Position numbers and translations under genes: made by a program. From NCBI GenBank assembly GCA_029959865.1, contig JASCPE010000006.1:61061-125060 (forward strand): a stretch of DNA of 64,000 bases, in the 5' to 3' direction. Below the pieces are notes generated by a model that was not told the origin of the DNA, did no database searches, and saw only the letters and a list, made by a program, of their open reading frames with translations. Positions 52,408 through 61,190 of this stretch are shown here, in pieces (position 1 is the stretch's first letter; the number at the start of each line of letters is the position of its first letter). This stretch comes from Microbacteriaceae bacterium PS02070. GTDB taxonomy: Bacteria > Actinomycetota > Actinomycetes > Actinomycetales > Microbacteriaceae.

Positions 52408-53272
52408 GGCAATCCGCCAGTTGGCGCTCGCATCGCGCCCGGTGAGCTGGATCAACACGGCGTATCCGTTCGCGGCGGCGTACCTGCTCACCACGCGTGA
52501 GATCGACGTCTTCCTCATCGTCGGGACGGTGTTCTTCCTGATCCCCTACAACCTCGCGATGTACGGGATCAACGACGTGTTCGATTACGAGTCGGATCTT
52601 CGCAACCCGCGGAAAGGCGGAGCGCACGGCGCCGTCCTGGATCGGCGCTGGCACCGGTTGATCCTGCGGGCCTCAGCGGTCGGGTGCGTGCCCTTTGTGA
52701 TCTATCTGGTTGGCTCGGGGAGCACTTCGTCAACGGTCGTGCTTGCGCTGAGCCTCTTCTTCGTCGTGTTCTACAGCGCGCCGCCTTTGCGACTCAAGGA
52801 GCGGCCCTTCGCGGACTCCGTCACGAGCAGCATCCACTTCGTCTCCCCCGCGGTGTTCGGCCTGGTCGCCGCGGGAGCGCAGTGGACCGTGCCCCTCGCG
52901 CTGATCGTGGGTGCCTTCGGGCTGTGGGGCATCGCGTCGCACGCGTTCGGCGCGGTGCAGGACATCGTCGCCGACCGCGCCGCCGGCATCGCGTCGATCG
53001 CAACGGTCATGGGCGCGCGGTGGACGGTCCGATTCGCCCTCGCGGCGTACTCGGCCGCAGGTGTTCTCATGCTGGCGACGCCGTGGCCCGGGCCGCTCGC
53101 CGCGGTTGTCGTGGTGCCCTACCTCGTCACCGTCTGGCCGTACCGATCCCTCACCGATGCCGATGCCGAACGCGCCACGGCCGGATGGAAACGATTCCTC
53201 TGGGTCAACCAGCTCGCCGGTTTCCTCGTGACGCTCCTGCTCATCCTGCAGTGGACGCTGTCGCCCGCGTAG
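52394..53272 (+). CDS. crtEb: Prenyltransferase, lycopene elongase type
   Basis: A 292-residue UbiA-family membrane prenyltransferase with about eight helices and both aspartate motifs: NDVFDYESD (about 56-64) and QDIVADRAAG. In C50 carotenoid operons the matching enzyme adds two C5 units to lycopene, giving flavuxanthin for cyclisation to decaprenoxanthin-like products. ATG 52394 (or 52400) overlaps crtYf. Last gene of the operon; the transcript then enters the G-run region. Confidence 0.92.
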   Translation: MPMSEAIRQLALASRPVSWINTAYPFAAAYLLTTREIDVFLIVGTVFFLIPYNLAMYGINDVFDYESDLRNPRKGGAHGAVLDRRWHRLILRASAVGCVPFVIYLVGSGSTSSTVVLALSLFFVVFYSAPPLRLKERPFADSVTSSIHFVSPAVFGLVAAGAQWTVPLALIVGAFGLWGIASHAFGAVQDIVADRAAGIASIATVMGARWTVRFALAAYSAAGVLMLATPWPGPLAAVVVVPYLVTVWPYRSLTDADAERATAGWKRFLWVNQLAGFLVTLLLILQWTLSPA

Positions 53273-53319
53273 AACGACCGGATGGGCCGGTGAGCGGTGC
53301 GGCGCGGCACACGAGCGTC

Positions 53320-53396
<77 letters not shown>

Positions 53397-53456
53397 CGCG
53401 CCACACGCGGGGCGCGGCGCGGTGGCCGACCCGCCCCGCGGCCCCGCGACCGTGGG

Positions 53457-54005
53457 TCAGAGGGTCTGGCCGGAGTGCGGGCCCTCTTCGATCTCCTCGA
53501 CGAGCTTCGCGTTGAAGGCGGGCAGATCGTCGGGCGTGCGGCTGGAGACGAGCCCCTGGTCGCAGACGACCTCTTCGTCCACCCAGGTCGCTCCCGCGTT
53601 CTTCAGGTCGGTGCGCAGGCTCGGGTAGCTCGTGATGGTGCGTCCATCGAGCACATCCGCGTCGGTGAGAATCCACGCACCGTGGCAGATGACGCCGACC
53701 GGCTTGTGCTGCGCGAAGAAATCGCGCGCGAACGCGACCGAGGCCTCGTCCAGTCGCAGGTGGTCGGAGTTCACCACTCCACCCGGGAGCACGAGCGCGT
53801 CGTACTCGCCTGCAGCGACATCAGCGGCGAGTACATCCACCTTCTGCGAGTGGTCGTTCTTCCCGGTGATCTCAGATCCGTCCGGTGCGATCAGAGTCGC
53901 GGTAGCGCCCTCGCTGGTGACTGCATCCCACGGGCTCGTGAGCTCGCTGTCTTCGTATCCGTCGGTCGCGAGGAAGGCGACCTTCTTGCCATCGAGACGT
54001 GCCAT
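53457..54005 (-). CDS. DJ-1/PfpI family protein, type 1 glutamine amidotransferase-like
   Basis: A 182-residue PfpI-type protein. The nucleophile elbow ICHGAWIL carries Cys; VLPGGVVNSD and AFLATDGYEDSEL include the conserved Glu (EDSE) beside it. Related proteins act as glyoxalase/deglycase-type or protease-like stress enzymes. ATG 54005 has AAAGGA upstream; the longer frame to 54077 is unlikely. Single gene between the carotenoid operon and glyS. Confidence 0.92.
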   Translation of the reverse strand: MARLDGKKVAFLATDGYEDSELTSPWDAVTSEGATATLIAPDGSEITGKNDHSQKVDVLAADVAAGEYDALVLPGGVVNSDHLRLDEASVAFARDFFAQHKPVGVICHGAWILTDADVLDGRTITSYPSLRTDLKNAGATWVDEEVVCDQGLVSSRTPDDLPAFNAKLVEEIEEGPHSGQTL

Positions 54006-54143
54006 GTTGTGGTCCTTTCGGTTCGGGCTCCCACGGCGTGGTGTGCCGCAGGCCCACTTCAACTCTCTCCCGAGCACCGTCTCGTGTACACCCGTTTCGC
54101 AGTCAGCGCACAGCGCGTGTCGCCCGGAGCGAACCCCAGACGC

Positions 54144-54210
54144 CGAGACTGCACGCCCGTGGCGAGACAGCGGGAGAATGCTGCAGTCTCGACGTGGGCG
54201 TGCAGTCTCG
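54144..54210. repeat. Palindromic intergenic repeat upstream of the DJ-1 gene
   Basis: Perfect 15-bp outer arms (54144-54158, 54196-54210) enclose inner arms CGAGAC/GTCTCG (54163-54168, 54186-54191). TGCAGTCTCG occurs at 54182-54191 and 54201-54210, and inverted at 54144-54153. The nested-arm layout parallels the units at 33415 and 33589, though the sequences differ. It lies between the DJ-1 start and the glyS stop. Confidence 0.85.
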
Positions 54211-54251
54211 CGGGCTGAGGCGCGACGCGCGGGGGCGCGCGGCGAGGGGGG

Positions 54252-55640
54252 TCAGGCGCCGCGGAGGCGTTCGGCGAGGAAGGGACGCAGGTCGTCGAGG
54301 GCGATGCGCTCCTGGGCCATCGTGTCGCGGTCGCGGACCGTGACGGCGCGGTCGTCGAGCGAGTCGAAGTCGATCGTGACGCAGAAGGGCGTTCCGATCT
54401 CATCCTGGCGGCGGTAGCGGCGCCCGATGGCACCCGCGTCGTCGAAGTCGATGTTCCAGCCGGAGTCGCGCAGCGAATCAGCGACCTCACGCGCGAGCGG
54501 CGAGAGCTTCTCGTTGCGGCTGAGCGGCAGGATGGCGACCTTGACCGGAGCCAGGCGCGGATCCAGAGCGAGGACCGTGCGAGTGTCGGTGCCGCCCTTC
54601 GCGTTGGGCACCTCTTCCTCGCGGTATGAGTCGACGAGGAACGCCATCATCGAACGGGTGAGACCGAACGAGGGCTCGATGACGTACGGCACGTACTTTT
54701 CGCCGGATGCCTGATCGAAGTAGGTGAGCGATTGGCCCGATGCCTCGATGTGGCTCTTGAGGTCGTAGTCGGTGCGGTTGGCGACTCCCATCAGCTCACC
54801 CCACTCCTTGCCGGGGAAGCCGAAGCGGTACTCGACGTCGATCGTGCCGGCCGAATAGTGCGCGCGCTCGTCCTCGGGCACGTCGAACTGACGCATGTTC
54901 TCCGGGTCGATCCCGAGCTCGATGAACCAGTTCCAGCACGCGTCGACCCAGTGCCGGAACCACTCGTCGGCTTCGGCCGGCGGCGTGAAGTACTCAATCT
55001 CCATCTGCTCGAACTCGCGCGTGCGGAAGATGAAGTTACCGGGGGTGATCTCGTTGCGGAATGCCTTACCGACCTGTCCGATTCCGAACGGGGGCTTCTT
55101 CCGTGAGGCGGTCAGCACATTCGTGAAGTTGACGAAGATGCCCTGGGCGGTCTCCGGGCGCAGGAAGTGGAGGCCGGACTCGTCGTCGACGACGCCGAGG
55201 TAGGTCTTGATGAGGCCGGAGAACGCCTTCGGCTCGGTGTACTGCCCCTTGGTGCCGCAGTTCGGGCAGGGGATATCGGCCAAGCCGTTCTCCGCCTTGC
55301 GGCCCTTGCGTGCCTCGAAATCCTCGATGAGGTTGTCGGCACGGAAGCGCTTGTGGCACTGCAGGCACTCCACCAGCGGGTCAGTGAAGGTCGCGACGTG
55401 TCCGGAGGCCTCCCACACGCGCTTGGGGAGGATCACCGAGGAGTCCAGGCCCACCATGTCGCCGCGGCCGCGCACGAACGTCTGCCACCACTGCCGCCGG
55501 ATGTTCTCCTTGAGCTCGGTACCGAGGGGGCCGTAGTCCCACGCCGACCGAGAACCGCCGTAGATCTCGCCTGCTTGGAAGACGAACCCGCGATGACGGG
55601 CGAGGGCGATGACTTTGTCGAGACGGGACTGCTCGGCCAC
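54252..55640 (-). CDS. glyQS: Glycyl-tRNA synthetase (single-subunit, class II)
   Basis: A 462-residue alpha2-type GlyRS charging tRNA-Gly. [17 protein letters not shown] is the start signature; motif 2 is in [19 protein letters not shown] and motif 3 near [14 protein letters not shown]; an anticodon-binding domain closes it. Cysteines in CLQCHKRF and CPNCGTKG suggest a zinc ribbon in the insertion. GTG 55640 follows GGAG; residues upstream to 55928 belong to another frame. No T-box leader is seen. Confidence 0.96.
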   Translation of the reverse strand: MAEQSRLDKVIALARHRGFVFQAGEIYGGSRSAWDYGPLGTELKENIRRQWWQTFVRGRGDMVGLDSSVILPKRVWEASGHVATFTDPLVECLQCHKRFRADNLIEDFEARKGRKAENGLADIPCPNCGTKGQYTEPKAFSGLIKTYLGVVDDESGLHFLRPETAQGIFVNFTNVLTASRKKPPFGIGQVGKAFRNEITPGNFIFRTREFEQMEIEYFTPPAEADEWFRHWVDACWNWFIELGIDPENMRQFDVPEDERAHYSAGTIDVEYRFGFPGKEWGELMGVANRTDYDLKSHIEASGQSLTYFDQASGEKYVPYVIEPSFGLTRSMMAFLVDSYREEEVPNAKGGTDTRTVLALDPRLAPVKVAILPLSRNEKLSPLAREVADSLRDSGWNIDFDDAGAIGRRYRRQDEIGTPFCVTIDFDSLDDRAVTVRDRDTMAQERIALDDLRPFLAERLRGA

Positions 55641-55755
55641 AGGTGGCTCCAAATGGTCGGTCGTGGTGCTGCGCGAGGGCGCGAAAGCCGCGGTTGCGGC
55701 ATCAGACAAGTCTAGCCGCGGGCGACCCGAACGCGCGCCGAGAGGCCGCGGACCC

Positions 55756-56199
55756 TCAGCGCGGGGGATAGATGCGCGCGGCGTGTCCAAGGTCATGCGC
55801 GAGGGAGACGATCTCCTCGGCGAGATCGCGCAAGACGACGACGAGCGGGAGCGCGTCTTCATCTTCTTCCAGGTACACCAGCCGGAGGCGGTGCGAGGCG
55901 AGGATCTCGTCGGCGCGCGCGATCGCACTGTCGAGGTCGTCGACGTCGCCTACGTCGTCCACGTCCACCGCGGCGTGAAAGACGCGTGGGATCGCAGGGA
56001 GCGCGTCCGCCAGCTCCATCCCGGTGTCCCCCTCTTGCAGGTACGCGAGTGCGCCGTTCTCATCCAGCCCGTCGATGAGGACGGCCCAGGGATCGTCATC
56101 GCTGTCACGCGCTTCTGCCACCCGCGCAGCGAGGTCAGCGTCGTCGTCGATCAGCGCGGCAAGCCGCGCCCACTCCTCCGCGGTCTGAACGTCAGTCAT
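55756..56199 (-). CDS. Acidic hypothetical protein (possibly DUF6630)
   Basis: A 147-residue very acidic cytoplasmic protein with [22 protein letters not shown] in the middle and an aspartate-rich [16 protein letters not shown]. WxxLIDGLDE and the following helices resemble DUF6630-type proteins, which have no known function. ATG 56199 follows GGGAGGAGC. It lies 115 bases upstream of glyQS and may share its transcript. Confidence 0.75.
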   Translation of the reverse strand: MTDVQTAEEWARLAALIDDDADLAARVAEARDSDDDPWAVLIDGLDENGALAYLQEGDTGMELADALPAIPRVFHAAVDVDDVGDVDDLDSAIARADEILASHRLRLVYLEEDEDALPLVVVLRDLAEEIVSLAHDLGHAARIYPPR

Positions 56200-56315
56200 C
56201 GATCAAGCTCCTCCCCCGCACGATTGTACGAACCGCGTTCGAGTGCGGGGCGCCGTCCGCACCCGCCGGATGGGTCATCGCAAGAACCTGAGACACGGTC
56301 GCGAGGGCGGCTCCC

Positions 56316-56468
56316 CTACGGCGACTGAGGCAGGGACGGGAACGGGAGGAACTGCTTTGCCTCATCACGTTCGGACTGAGGTTCACCGAACGGATCCTCC
56401 GGCAGCGGCGCGGCCCTGTGGGCGATCCGCTGCCTCACGGCACCGACGATTCTCGCGATGATGTTCAC
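56316..56468 (-). CDS. 50-residue small hypothetical protein
   Basis: GTG 56468 follows a perfect AGGAGG with six-base spacing and opens a 50-codon frame ending at TAG (56316-56318). The product starts with an amphipathic helix (NIIARIVGAVRQRIAHR) and ends Pro-rich, without membrane segment. Codon third positions are GC-rich as in neighbours. Function unknown; it could be a conserved micro-protein or a chance ORF with a good ribosome-binding site. Confidence 0.55.
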   Translation of the reverse strand: MNIIARIVGAVRQRIAHRAAPLPEDPFGEPQSERDEAKQFLPFPSLPQSP

Positions 56469-56563
56469 GACACGCCTCCTTCGGCACACACCCGACGACG
56501 GCCGAATGCACTCCGCGGTTCGGCCGGAGTGGACCCAGGCTACGCGTGCACCCGTGCAACGCG

Positions 56564-57694
56564 CTAGCGGCGGACGGTTTCGCGGACGACGGTGAAATTC
56601 TCCAGCGCGTCGCGGTCGATCTCCACGCCGAGTCCGGGTCCGGTCGGCACACGCACGTGGCCGTCCTCGAGCACGATCGGCTCGGTCACGATGTCGCGGG
56701 TGTAGAAGCGGTCGGACGCGGACACGTCACCGGGAAGCGTGAACCCGGGGAGCGCCGCCAGGGCCGCGTTCGCGGCGCGGCCGATTCCGGTCTCGAGCAT
56801 CCCGCCACACCACACCGGAATGTCGCGATCGAGGCAGAAATCGTGGATGTCCCTCGCCGCGAGGTACCCGCCGACCCGCCCGGCCTTGATGTTGATCACC
56901 GCCGCCGAGCGGAGCGCGTGAGCATCCCGAGTCGCCTTGAGGGAGGTGATCGATTCGTCGAGACAGACCGGCGTCTTCAGTCGCGCGGCGAGTGTCGCGT
57001 GATCGACGAGGTCGTCCTCCTGCAGGGGCTGTTCCACGAGGAGAAGGTCGAAGGCGTCCAGCTGCGAGAGCAGGTCCACGTCGGCGAGGGTGTAGGCCGA
57101 GTTCGCGTCCACTTGCAGAGGAATGTCGCCGTAGGCGTTGCGGACGGCCGCGGTGTCGTCGATATCTCGACCGGGCTTGATCTTGATCTTGATGCGCACG
57201 TAGCCCTCGTCGAGGTAGCCGCCCACGACATCGACGAGGGCAGACGGATCCCGCTGAATTCCGACCGAGACACCGCTCGGGATCATGTCCTTCACCGCGC
57301 CGAGATGCGCGGCCAGCGACGTGCCGGTCGCGCGCAAGGAAGCGTCGAGCACGGCCAGCTCGAGGCCGGCCTTAGCCATCCGATGGCCGACGAACGGCTC
57401 GAGGATGCCCGCGACCTCGTGCGGAGCCACGCTCTCACGGCCAAGGAGGGCGGGGGCGAGATAGCGCGATGCGACGTCCCACGCGGACTGCGTGTACTCG
57501 CTTGAATAGAGCGGCGCAGCCTGAGTGACGATCTCCCCCCATCCGTCCCCCGCGTCGGTCAGGGCCCGGACGATGATGACCTCGCGCACCGTCTCCGTTC
57601 CGAAGGAGGTGGTGAACGGCGCGACCAGGGGGATGTGCAGGACCCGAAGCTCGAATTCCTGCAGCTGGACGCGTGCCGCTTCCGTTCGTGTCAT
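56564..57694 (-). CDS. menC: o-Succinylbenzoate synthase / N-acylamino acid racemase family (enolase superfamily)
   Basis: A 376-residue enolase-superfamily protein. Catalytic elements: KIKIK (about 164-168), metal ligands in VDANS, VEQPL and LDESI, and the opposing Lys in NIKAGR; a capping domain occupies the first 130 residues. The OSBS/NSAR subgroup does menaquinone synthesis, racemises N-acylamino acids, or both. No other men gene is nearby, and its neighbours handle N-acetyl sugars, so NSAR activity is also plausible. ATG 57694 start; divergent from the hexosaminidase gene. Confidence 0.88.
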   Translation of the reverse strand: MTRTEAARVQLQEFELRVLHIPLVAPFTTSFGTETVREVIIVRALTDAGDGWGEIVTQAAPLYSSEYTQSAWDVASRYLAPALLGRESVAPHEVAGILEPFVGHRMAKAGLELAVLDASLRATGTSLAAHLGAVKDMIPSGVSVGIQRDPSALVDVVGGYLDEGYVRIKIKIKPGRDIDDTAAVRNAYGDIPLQVDANSAYTLADVDLLSQLDAFDLLLVEQPLQEDDLVDHATLAARLKTPVCLDESITSLKATRDAHALRSAAVINIKAGRVGGYLAARDIHDFCLDRDIPVWCGGMLETGIGRAANAALAALPGFTLPGDVSASDRFYTRDIVTEPIVLEDGHVRVPTGPGLGVEIDRDALENFTVVRETVRR

Positions 57695-57766
57695 TCCGCC
57701 AGGCTACGCGTCGGGGCCGAGGGAGTGCGTTCGGTGCGCAAGGAGAGGTTTGTTAGTCTTCCTTAC

Positions 57767-59260
57767 ATGAAGGCGCCCGGCGTGGTCCCGTTGCCCGAGA
57801 CGATCACGCCCGGCGCCGGCACGGTTCGCATACGCGGACTCGTCCTCGATGCCGGCGACACCGCTCGCGGGGCGTCCCTTCGAGACATTCTCGGGGGCAT
57901 CGTCCACAGCGCCCCGGGCGGCCCCGACGTGCTCCCCGTCCGCGTGCAGGTGCGAGGCGGGAACGCGGAGTCCTACCGGCTCACGGTCAGCGCGACCGGC
58001 ATCGAGATCGACGCCGCGGACGAGGCCGGCGCGTATTACGCGACACACACTCTCCGTCAGCTCCTCGATGCGGCTCTCGCCACCGACGGAGAACTCCCGC
58101 TCGTGGAGATCTCCGACCGACCGCGGTTTCGCTACCGCGGCCTCATGATCGACGTGGCGCGCCACTTCTTCCCCCCGGGCGTGCTCCGGCGAGTGATCCG
58201 TCACGCCGCATCGTTGAAGCTCAACCATGTCCATCTGCATCTCAGCGACGACCAGGGGTGGCGCCTCGACATGCCCTCGCGCCCGCGTCTGGCAACGCAC
58301 GCGTCGACGTCGGCCGTCGGCGACGACCACGGCGGATACCTGACGACCGAGGATTACCGCGCCCTCGTCTCCTTCGCCGCAGACCACCACGTCACGATCG
58401 TCCCTGAGATCGATATGCCGGGACACACGCACGCCGTCGGCCTGGCATACCCGGAGCTTGCAGAACCTCCGGCCATCAGTCCGGCATTGCGGGACGAGGC
58501 CTCCGAACGCGACGAACAACTCCCGGAGCCCGGCGCGTCCTATCAGGGGCTCGGCGTGGGGTTCAGCTCGCTGCGGATCGGAGCGGCAGCCACGACGGAG
58601 TTCGTCGACGACATCCTCGACGACCTCACGGCGCTGACACCCGGCCCCTACCTCCACATCGGCGGTGACGAGGCACTCGGCACGCCGCGCGAACACTACG
58701 ACGCATTCCTCACGGACGTTTCCGGGCGGGTGACCGCGCGGGGCAAGATCCCCATCACCTGGCACGAAGCCGGCGAGACCGCGGGCCTCGCTCCCGGAAC
58801 CATCGGCCAGTACTGGGGTTTCAGCGTTCCGACCCCTGAGCAGGCGACCGCAGCCTCGGGCTTCGTCGAACGCGGTGGATCCCTCATCCTCTCCCCCGCC
58901 GACCTCATCTACCTGGACATGAAATACGCCGACGACGACGAACTCGGACTCGTCTGGGCGCAGGGACCGACCACGATCGAGTCGTCGTACACCTGGGAGC
59001 CCGGTGCGCTCCTCGACATTCCGAAGGACGCGATCCTCGGCGTGGAAGCGGCGGTGTGGACCGAGACAATCCGGACCGAAACCGACCTCGAAACGATGAT
59101 CTTCCCGCGGCTGGCCGCTGCTGCCGAAGCCGCGTGGTCACCACCGCTCGGCAATTCCCCTGAGCGCTCGTGGCCATCGTTCCAGACTCGAGCGGGCGCC
59201 CTCACCGACCGGTGGCGAGCACAGGGGATCGCAGCGCATGCGATGGAGACAGCGCCGTGA
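57767..59260 (+). CDS. Beta-N-acetylhexosaminidase (GH20)
   Basis: A 497-residue GH20 glycosidase: N-terminal domain (about 1-110), then the TIM barrel with FRYRGLMIDVARHFF, HLHLSDDQGWRLD and the catalytic Asp-Glu pair in HIGGDEA. It would release terminal GlcNAc by substrate-assisted catalysis. No signal peptide is visible, so it may be cytoplasmic and act on imported chitobiose-like sugars. ATG 57767 has no ribosome-binding site; TTAGTC eight bases upstream suggests a leaderless transcript. It overlaps nagA by four bases. Confidence 0.92.
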   Translation: MKAPGVVPLPETITPGAGTVRIRGLVLDAGDTARGASLRDILGGIVHSAPGGPDVLPVRVQVRGGNAESYRLTVSATGIEIDAADEAGAYYATHTLRQLLDAALATDGELPLVEISDRPRFRYRGLMIDVARHFFPPGVLRRVIRHAASLKLNHVHLHLSDDQGWRLDMPSRPRLATHASTSAVGDDHGGYLTTEDYRALVSFAADHHVTIVPEIDMPGHTHAVGLAYPELAEPPAISPALRDEASERDEQLPEPGASYQGLGVGFSSLRIGAAATTEFVDDILDDLTALTPGPYLHIGGDEALGTPREHYDAFLTDVSGRVTARGKIPITWHEAGETAGLAPGTIGQYWGFSVPTPEQATAASGFVERGGSLILSPADLIYLDMKYADDDELGLVWAQGPTTIESSYTWEPGALLDIPKDAILGVEAAVWTETIRTETDLETMIFPRLAAAAEAAWSPPLGNSPERSWPSFQTRAGALTDRWRAQGIAAHAMETAP

Positions 59261-60384
59261 CGGCCACCGTCATCCATTCCGCCGCGATCGTGGACCACGG
59301 CGCGGTGACCGACGATGCCTGGGTGTTGTTCGAGCACGGCCGGATCGCCGCGCGGGGCACGGGGACACCGCCCCCGGCCGACGAGTCTGTGGACGCGGCA
59401 GGGCGTCTGCTCACGCCCGGGTTCATCGACCTGCACGTGCACGGCGGCGCCGGAGCGACGTTCGATGAGGGCGCCGAGTCGGTACGCGCCGCCCGCCTCC
59501 TTCATCGGGCACACGGAACGACACGAAGTCTCCTCTCGCTCACGACGGCCCCCATCGACGACCTCGTCTCACGCCTGGAAGCCATCGCGCACGTCGGCGA
59601 CGATCTCGGCATTCTGGGCGCCCACCTGGAGGGGCCCTTCCTGTCGCCCCGGCACCGAGGAGCGCACCCGGAATCATGGCTGCGCACTCCCGATGCGGGT
59701 GCCATAGACCGCCTTCTCGGCGCAGCCGGCCTGCCCATTCGACAGATCACGATTGCCCCCGAACTTCCCGGCGGCCTGGAGGCGATCGCGCGGATCACAC
59801 GCGCGGGCATCGTCGCCGCCGTCGGTCACACCTCAGCCGACGCCGCCACCAGCGCGGCCGCGTTCGACGCGGGTGCGACGCTGCTGACGCATGCGTTCAA
59901 CGCGATGCCCGGCATCCACCACCGCTCCCCCGGACCGCTCCCAGTCGCTTTCGCCGATCATCGAGTCACTGTCGAGATCATCGCCGACGGTGTGCACATC
60001 GATCCGAGCGTCGTGCGGATCGCGTTCGCGTCCGCCGAGGGGGGCGTCGCGCTGGTGACCGATGCGATGGCCGCTGCGGGTGCCGCAGACGGAGACTACG
60101 TCCTCGCCGGGCAGGCCGTGCGAGTGCAGGACCGTATCGCTCGGGTCGTCACCGACGGCTCGATCGCCGGTTCAACTCTCACGCAAGATCATGCGCTTCG
60201 TGTCGCGGTAGACGCTGGCGTGCCCCGGCCCGCCGCGGTCACGGCTCTCACCACCGCACCGGCGGCAGTTCTCGGCGAAACCGGCCGGTTCGGGACGCTC
60301 GATGTGGGTGCGAGCGCGGATGCGGTCCTTCTGTCCGAAGGCCTCCACGTCGAGCGGGTGTGGGCCTCGGGCGCTCCGGTCTAG
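59257..60384 (+). CDS. nagA: N-acetylglucosamine-6-phosphate deacetylase
   Basis: A 375-residue amidohydrolase. LTPGFIDLHVHGG, HLEGPFLS, AVGHTSAD, LTHAFNAMPG and LVTDAMAAAG give the family's metal-binding and catalytic residues, the last containing the catalytic Asp. It converts GlcNAc-6-phosphate to glucosamine-6-phosphate and acetate. GTG 59257 overlaps the hexosaminidase stop by four bases (GTGA). Converges on nagB, the next step of the pathway. Confidence 0.95.
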   Translation: MTATVIHSAAIVDHGAVTDDAWVLFEHGRIAARGTGTPPPADESVDAAGRLLTPGFIDLHVHGGAGATFDEGAESVRAARLLHRAHGTTRSLLSLTTAPIDDLVSRLEAIAHVGDDLGILGAHLEGPFLSPRHRGAHPESWLRTPDAGAIDRLLGAAGLPIRQITIAPELPGGLEAIARITRAGIVAAVGHTSADAATSAAAFDAGATLLTHAFNAMPGIHHRSPGPLPVAFADHRVTVEIIADGVHIDPSVVRIAFASAEGGVALVTDAMAAAGAADGDYVLAGQAVRVQDRIARVVTDGSIAGSTLTQDHALRVAVDAGVPRPAAVTALTTAPAAVLGETGRFGTLDVGASADAVLLSEGLHVERVWASGAPV

Positions 60385-60390
60385 TCCGCA

Positions 60391-60406
60391 CGCGCGAAGA
60401 CGCGCG
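60391..60406. terminator. Bidirectional terminator hairpin between nagA and nagB
   Basis: A short perfect stem CGCGCG/CGCGCG with AAGA loop starts seven bases after the nagA stop and lies five bases before the convergent nagB stop. Confidence 0.6.
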
Positions 60407-60410
60407 CGGG

Positions 60411-61190
60411 CTACAGACCCTGCCAGTCGGGCTTGTTGCGATAGGCGAATCGGTAGTAGTCGGCGAACTCGAGATCGGCCGCGGCCTCTTCATCCACGAC
60501 GACCGTCACGTGCGGATGCAGCTGGACCGCTGAGCCGGGGACGCGAGCGGTCAGCGGGCCTTCGAGCGCCGCGGCGATGGCCGACGCCTTCGCGGCGCCG
60601 AACGCGAGAAGCACGAGGTGGCGCGCTTCGAGGATCGTGCCGAGCCCCTGCGTGACAGTGTGGTGCGGAACGTCGTCCGGATGCGCGAAGAACCGAGCAT
60701 TGTCGGCGCGCGTCTGCTCTGTCAGCGTCTTCACTCGGGTGCGGGAGGCGAACGACGAGCCCGGTTCGTTGAAGCCGATGTGACCGTCCGTCCCGATCCC
60801 CAGGATCTGGAGGTCGACCCCCCCGGCTGCCGCAATCGCTTCCTCATAGGCGTCGGCGGCACGGGCGATGTCCGGCCCCGCACCATCGGGCACTCGGACG
60901 AGGGCGGGGGTAAGCCCCAGCGGCTCCACGACCTCACGCGTGATGACGCTGCGGTAGCTCTCCGGGTGAGCCGGATCCAGCCCCACGTACTCGTCGAGAG
61001 CGAACCCGCGGACACGGGACACATCGATCCCGGCGAGCGCACCAGGGAGGGCGCGATACACAGGCTCGGGAGTCGACCCGGTCGCAAGACCCAGCACCGT
61101 CTCGGGCTGTGCGGCGATGAGCGAGGCGATGTGGTCGGCCACGAGCGCGCCCGCGGCGTCACGCGTGGGGGTGATGATGACCTCAGCCAT
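60411..61190 (-). CDS. nagB: Glucosamine-6-phosphate deaminase
   Basis: A 259-residue sugar isomerase. GLATGSTPEPVY binds phosphate, FALDEYVGL has the proton-abstracting Asp, and GIGTDGHIGFNEPGSSF holds the His/Glu relay. It yields fructose-6-phosphate and ammonia. ATG 61190 lies eight bases inside the ROK gene and has no ribosome-binding site, suggesting translation by coupling. Last gene of the permease-permease-ROK-nagB unit. Confidence 0.95.
   Translation of the reverse strand: MAEVIITPTRDAAGALVADHIASLIAAQPETVLGLATGSTPEPVYRALPGALAGIDVSRVRGFALDEYVGLDPAHPESYRSVITREVVEPLGLTPALVRVPDGAGPDIARAADAYEEAIAAAGGVDLQILGIGTDGHIGFNEPGSSFASRTRVKTLTEQTRADNARFFAHPDDVPHHTVTQGLGTILEARHLVLLAFGAAKASAIAAALEGPLTARVPGSAVQLHPHVTVVVDEEAAADLEFADYYRFAYRNKPDWQGL

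Noticed and set aside
55641..55755. T-box leader upstream of glyQS
   Set aside because: No T-box sequence, specifier loop or antiterminator is visible in this short GC-rich gap.
56192..56386. 64-codon minus-strand ORF
   Set aside because: It overlaps the acidic hypothetical gene start and the small ORF, and has Ser/Arg-rich shadow-like composition.
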